NCBI GenBank assembly: GCA_046846435.1
Contig: CP128407.1
Location: 62,001-126,000, forward strand
Length of the DNA stretch: 64,000 nucleotides
Direction of reading: 5' to 3'
From: Nanosynbacter sp963524495
Lineage (GTDB): Bacteria > Patescibacteriota > Saccharimonadia > Saccharimonadales > Saccharimonadaceae
Part shown: piece by piece, positions 58,811-64,000 of the stretch
How the letters are laid out: every line of letters starts with the position of its first letter
Numbering within the stretch: position 1 is the first letter of the stretch
Notes under the pieces: model-generated
The model's database searches: none
What the model was told of the DNA's origin: nothing
What the model saw: the letters and a program-made list of their open reading frames with translations, nothing else
Program-made: the position numbers and the translations under genes

Positions 58811-60622
58811 ATGAGCGAAGATAAACTCTATGCAATGCGACACAGCTTGGCGCATATTATGGCGGCGGCTGTGCAGCGGGTATGGCCAGACGCCAAATTC
58901 GGAGTCGGTCCGGTCGTTGAGCATGGGTTTTATTACGATATTGATCTTGGTGAAACGAAGATCAGTGAGCAGCAGTTCAATAAAATTGAAAAGGTAATGC
59001 GACGGATCATTGCCGAAAAGCAAGATTTTGTGTGCACAAAATGCCCAATTGATGAAGCAATTCAATGGGCCAAAGATAGCCATCAGCCGTATAAAGAAGA
59101 ACTTCTTAATGATCTAAAACGTGCCGGGACAACGGTAGCAAAAGATCTGGATGCCGCAGAAATGGGCACAATTACCGAAGGCGATAGTGCGCTTGATGAA
59201 GTTTCGTTTTATACCAACGGGTCGTTTAAGGATCTGTGCCGTGGACCACATGTTGCAAATACCAGTGAGGTCGGCGCGTTTAAGCTGATGCGGGTTGCGG
59301 GCGCCTATTGGCGTGGTAATGAAAAAAACCCCCAGGTGCAACGGCTGTACGGCGTGGCCTTTGCCACGCAGGAAGAGCTGGATGAGTATTTGGAGAAGCT
59401 AGAGCTAGCCAAACAGCGTGATCACCGAAAGCTAGGCAGGGAACTTGATCTATATACAACCTCACCGTTAGTGGGTGTAGGCCTGCCGTTATTTACACCT
59501 CGTGGAACTGTTCTGCGTGATATCGTGGCCCAATACTCAAATCAGCTGCGTCAGAGGTTTGGTTTTGAAAAAGTCTGGACGCCGCATATTACCAAAAAGG
59601 ATCTGTATGAAACGTCAGGCCACTGGGCCAAATTTGGCGAAGAGCTGTTTTTGGTTAAAAGTCAGGAAACCAGTGATGAAATGGCGTTAAAGCCGATGAA
59701 CTGCCCGCACCATACGCAGATTTTTGCTTCACAGCCTCGTAGCTACCGCGATATGCCGGTGCGCTACTTGGAGACGACCACTGATTATCGTGACGAGAAA
59801 ACCGGTGAGCTTGGTGGTCTGAATCGCGTGCGCTCATTAACTCAGGACGATAGTCATGTTTTTTGTCGTCCAGATCAAATTGAGCAAGAGATCAATAATT
59901 TGCTGTCCGCTGCCCAGGAATTATACGGTACTATTGATATGAAACTGCGGGTTCGACTGAGTTATCGCGATGATTCTGATGCATATTTGGGTGAACGTGA
60001 ATTGTGGGCTTCTGCACAAGATCAATTAAAATCAGCAGTTGAAAAAGTTAGCTTGGACTATTTCGAGCAGGAAGGTGAGGCCGCTTTTTACGGACCAAAA
60101 ATTGACTTTATGGCAACTGACGCTATCGGTCGTGAGCACCAAGTTGCGACAGTGCAGCTAGACTTCGTGCAGCCGCAACGGTTCGGCTTGGAGTACACAG
60201 ATAGTGATGGCAATTTTACAACACCTGTGATGATTCACTGTGCATTGCTGGGTTCGATTGAGCGATTCCTGAGCGTCTTCATCGAGCACACGGGTGGTTG
60301 GTTCCCATTCTGGGCAGCACCAGAGCAGGTACGTATCTTAACAATTAATGACACTGTTTTAGACTATGTTGATGAAATAACAACGATTTTATCAGGGGTG
60401 ACCTTAATGAAACCAATAAAATACAACGATGTAAGATTTACAATAGATAGTCGTAATGAATCCCTCGGGAAAAAGATTCGTGAGGCGACTGTTGTAAAAA
60501 TACCAATACAGATTATTGTTGGGCCAAAGGATCAGATAGCACGTGTCGTAAGCATCAGGACGCATGCGGGTGAAGAGCAAATTCCGCTTGAACAGCTAGC
60601 TGAGTATGTACGGGGACTGTAA
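58811..60622 (+). CDS. thrS: Threonyl-tRNA synthetase without TGS domain
   Basis: 603 aa. Editing domain present (HSLAHIMAAAV about 10-20 and CRGPHV about 141-146, HxxxH and Cys site), class-II core with motif 2 (YRDEKTGELGGLNRVRSLTQDD, in parts), CPHHTQIF zinc/ATP site and C-terminal anticodon-binding domain. The ~60-residue N-terminal TGS domain of typical ThrS is missing. SD AAAAGGAGG is six bases upstream. Expression is probably set by the T-box. Confidence 0.96.
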   Translation: MSEDKLYAMRHSLAHIMAAAVQRVWPDAKFGVGPVVEHGFYYDIDLGETKISEQQFNKIEKVMRRIIAEKQDFVCTKCPIDEAIQWAKDSHQPYKEELLNDLKRAGTTVAKDLDAAEMGTITEGDSALDEVSFYTNGSFKDLCRGPHVANTSEVGAFKLMRVAGAYWRGNEKNPQVQRLYGVAFATQEELDEYLEKLELAKQRDHRKLGRELDLYTTSPLVGVGLPLFTPRGTVLRDIVAQYSNQLRQRFGFEKVWTPHITKKDLYETSGHWAKFGEELFLVKSQETSDEMALKPMNCPHHTQIFASQPRSYRDMPVRYLETTTDYRDEKTGELGGLNRVRSLTQDDSHVFCRPDQIEQEINNLLSAAQELYGTIDMKLRVRLSYRDDSDAYLGERELWASAQDQLKSAVEKVSLDYFEQEGEAAFYGPKIDFMATDAIGREHQVATVQLDFVQPQRFGLEYTDSDGNFTTPVMIHCALLGSIERFLSVFIEHTGGWFPFWAAPEQVRILTINDTVLDYVDEITTILSGVTLMKPIKYNDVRFTIDSRNESLGKKIREATVVKIPIQIIVGPKDQIARVVSIRTHAGEEQIPLEQLAEYVRGL

Positions 60623-60626
60623 TCTT

Positions 60627-61238
60627 GTGCGTAGGCTAAGAATTGCAATTGATATCGACGATGTTCTAGCAGAAAATGCAATCGGGTTTGTGGCGTTTAG
60701 CAATGAACGGTGGGGCACACGATTGAGGGTTGATGACTATAGCGAACATTGGTCAGAGATGTGGCATGTTGATAGCGAGGAGGCAGAACGGCGTGCTCAT
60801 GTCTTTCACGACTCTGGTGCGATAAAGGGATATGCTCATATAGGGGGGGCGGAGGAGGTGCTTAGAAACATGTCGCAGGTGCATCATCTCATGGTGGCTA
60901 CTTCGCGTCGCTTGCAGGTGCAAAGCGATACACTGCTTTGGATCGAGGAGCATTTTCCAGGGGTTTTCGCCAGTTCTGCGGTCTACTCTGGCCTATGGGA
61001 TACGGTGTACGAGGACTCTCATAAACTGACAAAAACAGAGTTAATCACGCAAATTAATGCTGATGTTTTAATTGATGATCAGTTGAAACATTGTTTAGCT
61101 GTTTCCGAGACTGGTCGTAACGCCATCTTATTTGGTGATTATACTTGGAATAGGGCAGATAGTTTGCCGGATAGAGTGGTGCGATGCCATTCGTGGTCAG
61201 AAGTGGAGGTGGAAATTGAGCGAATTGCCAATAGCTAG
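60627..61238 (+). CDS. HAD-like 5'(3')-deoxyribonucleotidase-type hydrolase
   Basis: 203 aa. IAIDIDDVLAEN (motif I DxD), LMVATSRRL (motif II), KLTKTELI (motif III Lys) and VLIDDQLKHC (motif IV) fit the NT5C/deoxyribonucleotidase family; the substrate is not certain. Start either this GTG or an ATG at 60606 inside thrS; both keep the whole domain. Confidence 0.72.
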   Translation: MRRLRIAIDIDDVLAENAIGFVAFSNERWGTRLRVDDYSEHWSEMWHVDSEEAERRAHVFHDSGAIKGYAHIGGAEEVLRNMSQVHHLMVATSRRLQVQSDTLLWIEEHFPGVFASSAVYSGLWDTVYEDSHKLTKTELITQINADVLIDDQLKHCLAVSETGRNAILFGDYTWNRADSLPDRVVRCHSWSEVEVEIERIANS

Positions 61239-61539
61239 CTTGCGAGACCGGATCTATATTCTCATGGCGCAGCTACCTGACGACAAGGTGACGACGTACG
61301 GTGACTTGGCAGCACTGTCTGGACACCCGCACGCAGCGCGAATTGTGGGCGGGATAGCGCATGGTGGCCCAGAGAATTTGCCGTGGCATCGCCTAGTGAA
61401 CGCGAAAGGTGGCTTGGCGGTAGGTTTTCCGGGTGGGCAAGGTGTGCAAAGGCAGCTACTTGAACAAGATGGTATTTATTGCGATGAAAGGTGGCGGATA
61501 GTTGATTTTGAGGAACGACGATGGCGGCCGAAACTATAA
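61216..61539 (+). CDS. Alkyltransferase-like protein (ATL)
   Basis: 107 aa. MGMT DNA-binding fold with VTTYGDLAALSGHPHAARIVGGI (HTH, Arg finger) and LPWHRLVNAKGG, where Trp replaces the alkyl-accepting Cys of PCHR. Such ATLs flag O6-alkylguanine for nucleotide-excision repair and cannot demethylate. TTG start at 61216 with SD GGAGGT five bases upstream; a later ATG would cut into the fold. Overlaps both neighbours. Confidence 0.85.
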   Translation: MSELPIASLRDRIYILMAQLPDDKVTTYGDLAALSGHPHAARIVGGIAHGGPENLPWHRLVNAKGGLAVGFPGGQGVQRQLLEQDGIYCDERWRIVDFEERRWRPKL

Positions 61540-62405
61540 AAGCAAAATTACCCCTAGTTGTTATCGCGGGGCCGACTGCTAGTGGTAAGACCTCACTAGC
61601 GATTCGCCTGGCAAAACAGTACAATGGCGAAATAATTTGTGCCGATAGCAGAACAATATATCGAGACATGGATATTGGTACGGCAAAGCCAACTATGGCT
61701 GAGCGAGAAGCCGTGCCCCATTGGGGCCTTGATTTGGTCAGCCCGGGCGAGACATTTAGCGCCGCACAGTTTAAGGAGTATGCTTTGCAAAAAATAAGTG
61801 AAATTCGCTCTCGGGGGCGGTTACCATTTCTTGTTGGTGGTACGGGTCTTTATATTGATGCAGTACTTTTTGATTTTCAATTTGGAGACCCTCCTGATTC
61901 TGTTTTACGGTGTGAGCTAGAAAAAAAGACGGTAGCTGAATTGCAATATTATTGTTGTAAATACAACATAAAATTACCAGAGAATAACAAGAATAAGCGC
62001 TATCTTATACGTGCTATTGAACAAAAAAATAAAAATAACAGATATGAATTTATGATCAGAGATAATAGTATCGTTGTAGGTATAGCAACAAATAAGGAAA
62101 TATTACGAACAAGAATTATGTTCAGATCTGAACAATTATTTTTAAATAATGTTGTGGATGAAGCAGTGCTGTTGGCCCGGAAATATGGCTGGGATAATGA
62201 GGCCATGACAGGTAATGTCTATCCGTTGGTCCGAGAGTTTTTGAATAAAAATATTACCGAAAGTGAATTAAAGCGGCAATTTGTTGTAGCTGATTGGCGG
62301 TTAGCGAAGCGACAGATGACGTGGCTGCGGCGTAACCCGTTTATCATGTGGGCGACGCTTGACTCTGCTGAACACTATTTGTCACAACTTTTGGCTCAGG
62401 CGTAA
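61521..62405 (+). CDS. miaA: tRNA dimethylallyltransferase
   Basis: 294 aa. P-loop VVIAGPTASGKTSLAIRL (about 12-29), DSRTIYRDMDIGTAKP (about 42-57), VPHWGLDLV, LVGGTGLYIDAVL and C-terminal RLAKRQMTWLRRN. Adds the isopentenyl group to A37 of UNN-reading tRNAs. The central part (about 61920-62130) is much more AT-rich than the ends of the gene. Confidence 0.94.
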   Translation: MAAETIKAKLPLVVIAGPTASGKTSLAIRLAKQYNGEIICADSRTIYRDMDIGTAKPTMAEREAVPHWGLDLVSPGETFSAAQFKEYALQKISEIRSRGRLPFLVGGTGLYIDAVLFDFQFGDPPDSVLRCELEKKTVAELQYYCCKYNIKLPENNKNKRYLIRAIEQKNKNNRYEFMIRDNSIVVGIATNKEILRTRIMFRSEQLFLNNVVDEAVLLARKYGWDNEAMTGNVYPLVREFLNKNITESELKRQFVVADWRLAKRQMTWLRRNPFIMWATLDSAEHYLSQLLAQA

Positions 62406-62411
62406 AATTTA

Positions 62412-62420
62412 TGGTACAAT
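62412..62420 (+). promoter_or_regulatory. Extended -10 of the wHTH gene
   Basis: TGg-TACAAT nine bases before the ATG at 62430, no SD. Confidence 0.65.
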
Positions 62421-62429
62421 TTTTAATAC

Positions 62430-63020
62430 ATGATTGATGCGCTGTTTGGCTCAAAAACGAGGGTGAAGTTACTACACCTGTTTTTAGCGAACCCTGAAAA
62501 ATCGTTTTATGTTAGAGAGATTACGCGATTGATCGGCGAGCAAATTAACTCGGTACGGCGTGAACTATCAAATATGCTCAGAGTCGGAGTCATTGTTTCG
62601 AATAATTATGACAATAAGTTGTATTATGCTGCGAATCAGCAGTATGCATACTTCACGCCACTAAAGATGATTTTTGCCGATGAACGACCGAGTGAACAGG
62701 TTGACCATAACAAGAAGAACAGTATACCGTGGGTGAGCGATATTGCTCGGCTGTCCGGGCTGAAGATCGCTATAGTTGCCGGTGCGTTAGTGCGTGGATC
62801 AACGAGTCGGGTTGATATACTGTTAGTTGGTCGGCTATCGGAGTCGAGAGTGGGTGTCGCCATTAAGAAAATTGAAAAAGCCGAGGGGAGAGAGCTGAAT
62901 TATGCTGTAATGAGCTATGATGATTTTTACTATCGTCTGAGCGTTAGAGATAAGTTTGTGATGGAAATAATGAATAGTAAGCACTCGGTTGTGGTAGATG
63001 CAGAGAGCATACTAGGATAA
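62430..63020 (+). CDS. Winged-helix protein with nucleotidyltransferase-like C-terminal domain
   Basis: 196 aa. Residues 1-75 form a winged helix (SKTRVKLLHLFLANPEKSFY, VREITRLIGEQINSVRRELS). Residues about 105-190 resemble a minimal nucleotidyltransferase fold (VAGALVRGSTSRVDILLVGRL) but the catalytic GSxxxGxxxxxSDxD pattern is degraded to RGSTSRVDILL. Probably a transcription regulator, possibly of the next gene (10 nt downstream). Confidence 0.65.
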   Translation: MIDALFGSKTRVKLLHLFLANPEKSFYVREITRLIGEQINSVRRELSNMLRVGVIVSNNYDNKLYYAANQQYAYFTPLKMIFADERPSEQVDHNKKNSIPWVSDIARLSGLKIAIVAGALVRGSTSRVDILLVGRLSESRVGVAIKKIEKAEGRELNYAVMSYDDFYYRLSVRDKFVMEIMNSKHSVVVDAESILG

Positions 63021-63030
63021 GGAGACGTAT

Positions 63031-63669
63031 ATGTTTGAAGTAGAATACAAAGGTGCAAATAACGTTATTTTTACAACGAAAATGGTAAAAATTGCGTTTG
63101 ATCCAGCGTTATCGCTGGTTGGTCTTAAGGATAATCTCGGGGGGCAGGATGTTGAGATATTGTCAGAGGATAGATTTGCCGCAAGTAATGTAACACCACG
63201 GTTACTCTTCAGCGGTCCGGGTGAATATGAGGTCGGCGACGTATCTCTGAAAGGGGTGGCAGCCTGGCGACACATTGATATGGAAACTGATGTTAAAAAA
63301 TCAACGATTTACCGTTTAGCAATTGGTGGTGTGCGTGTTGTGATTATAGGTAACGTTGCCCCAAAATTGTCAGAGTCTCAGCTAGAGGAGATTGGTGTCG
63401 TTGATGTTGTTGTGATACCGGTTGGCGGTGGTGGTTACACGCTTGACGCGACATCTGCGGCTCATATGGTACGCCAGCTGGAGCCGAAAGTAGTTATCCC
63501 AGTGCATTATGCTGATGGCGCGTTACACTACGAAGTGCCGCAAGACGACCTGTCGGTGTTTGTTAGTGAAATGGGCGTGGAGACTGTTGACGCTGGGCCA
63601 AAGTGGAAGGTGAAGGGAGTGACATCTTTACCCGAACAACTCTCAATCATTACTGTCGCGCGAAGCTAG
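63031..63669 (+). CDS. Metallo-beta-lactamase-fold protein without the HxHxDH motif
   Basis: 212 aa, UlaG-like fold: MFEVEYKGANNVIFTT, FSGPGEYEVGDVSLKG, VVIPVGGGGYTLDATSAAHM and PKVVIPVHYADG. The metal-binding HxHxDH is missing, with only the late His (VHY) left, so catalysis by the usual mechanism is doubtful. SD AAGGAGA before the ATG. Confidence 0.75.
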   Translation: MFEVEYKGANNVIFTTKMVKIAFDPALSLVGLKDNLGGQDVEILSEDRFAASNVTPRLLFSGPGEYEVGDVSLKGVAAWRHIDMETDVKKSTIYRLAIGGVRVVIIGNVAPKLSESQLEEIGVVDVVVIPVGGGGYTLDATSAAHMVRQLEPKVVIPVHYADGALHYEVPQDDLSVFVSEMGVETVDAGPKWKVKGVTSLPEQLSIITVARS

Positions 63670-63693
63670 GCTGGTCGATACGTTGCACTAATA

Positions 63694-63718
63694 AACCCCC
63701 TCCTTATTTGGAGGGGTT
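63694..63718. terminator. Terminator between MBL-fold gene and rpmB
   Basis: AACCCC-(C)TCC/GGAGGGGTT stem with a TTATTT loop; the T-rich tail is better on the minus strand, serving rpmB. Confidence 0.7.
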
Positions 63719-63723
63719 CAAAC

Positions 63724-63939
63724 TTAGGCGGTTTTTGTCTGTATCGGGCGTAACAGCCCTTTCTTTTTAAGAGTACGAATTGCTTGAGTACTCAGAACCA
63801 ACGTGACTTTTTGACCATCTACTACAAGAGTTTTCTTCTGTAGGTTTGGCTTAAAAGTGCGCTTGGTACGGCGAAGGGAAAAGCTAACGTTGTGACCGTA
63901 TTGCTTGCCTTTGCCGGTTAGTTCGCATCGTGATGCCAT
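63724..63939 (-). CDS. rpmB: 50S ribosomal protein L28
   Basis: 71 aa. ASRCELTGKGKQYGHNVSFS and RRTKRTFKPNLQKK are diagnostic; C-terminus IRTLKKKGLL. The ATG at 63939 is preceded by SD GCGAGG; a TTG two codons upstream is rejected. -10 TACAAT is the complement of 63978-63983, leaving a ~30-nt leader. Confidence 0.93.
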   Translation of the reverse strand: MASRCELTGKGKQYGHNVSFSLRRTKRTFKPNLQKKTLVVDGQKVTLVLSTQAIRTLKKKGLLRPIQTKTA

Positions 63940-64000
63940 TTCCAACCTCGCTTTATATTAACTAAACAATCTATCGTATTGTAGCGGTATTTCTATAATT

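Noticed and set aside
1..64000. CRISPR array, insertion sequence or rRNA operon
   Set aside because: No regularly spaced repeats, transposase motifs or rRNA sequence were found.

Overview
The window is a gene-dense, single-contig stretch from a genome-reduced bacterium, most likely a Candidatus Saccharibacteria (TM7, Patescibacteria/CPR) member. The case rests on: a complete type IV pilus locus of the Saccharibacteria kind in an otherwise housekeeping-only stretch; almost no biosynthetic genes; many short membrane-anchored proteins of unknown function; basic Lys/Ala tails on small proteins; and enzymes with eroded metal sites (DnaG, type-4 uracil-DNA glycosylase, PilB). UGA acts as a normal stop (for example GTGA and ATGA overlaps), so this is not a code-4/25 lineage. 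Genus cannot be fixed from the sequence alone. Most genes and most of the G-rich skew lie on the + strand, which is probably the leading strand.

Layout. 1-6.5 kb: end of a transglutaminase-like gene, MscL-like channel, pyrH, a large PP2C phosphatase with a disordered front half, orn, a TPR protein and a YjbR-fold protein. 7-20 kb: information processing (dnaG-rpoD, polA, mutM-holA, rpsT, degenerate DHH protein, truB, a lone pilin, rpsO). 20-31 kb: sortase, two accessory unknowns, pnp, membrane protein, UDG, RNase J, ftsK. 31-37 kb: orphan pheA, rpsF-ssb-rpsR, efp, a 390-bp gene-poor AT-rich gap, tlyA, ychF. 37-52.4 kb: two large secreted proteins followed by pilM-N-O-(small)-B-T-C, major pilin, pilD and four minor pilins; this is the main extracellular machine and probably the host-contact apparatus. 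52.4-64 kb: Xer recombinase, ndk, three tRNAs, PH-domain protein, foldase, glycosyltransferase, nrdR, thrS with a T-box leader, HAD nucleotidase, ATL, miaA, regulator, MBL-fold protein, rpmB.

Regulatory style. About 18 genes have an extended -10 (TGn-TATAAT type) ending only 6-10 nt before the start codon and no Shine-Dalgarno, implying leaderless mRNAs; ribosomal-protein, efp, thrS, ndk, ssb, rnj and internal operon genes instead carry clear SD sequences. Several structured leaders are visible: a threonine T-box before thrS, an NrdR box overlapping the nrdR start, a two-state hairpin before rpsF, and longer leaders before pnp and rnj. Two terminators are fused to the next promoter.

No CRISPR array, insertion sequence, prophage or rRNA operon was seen.
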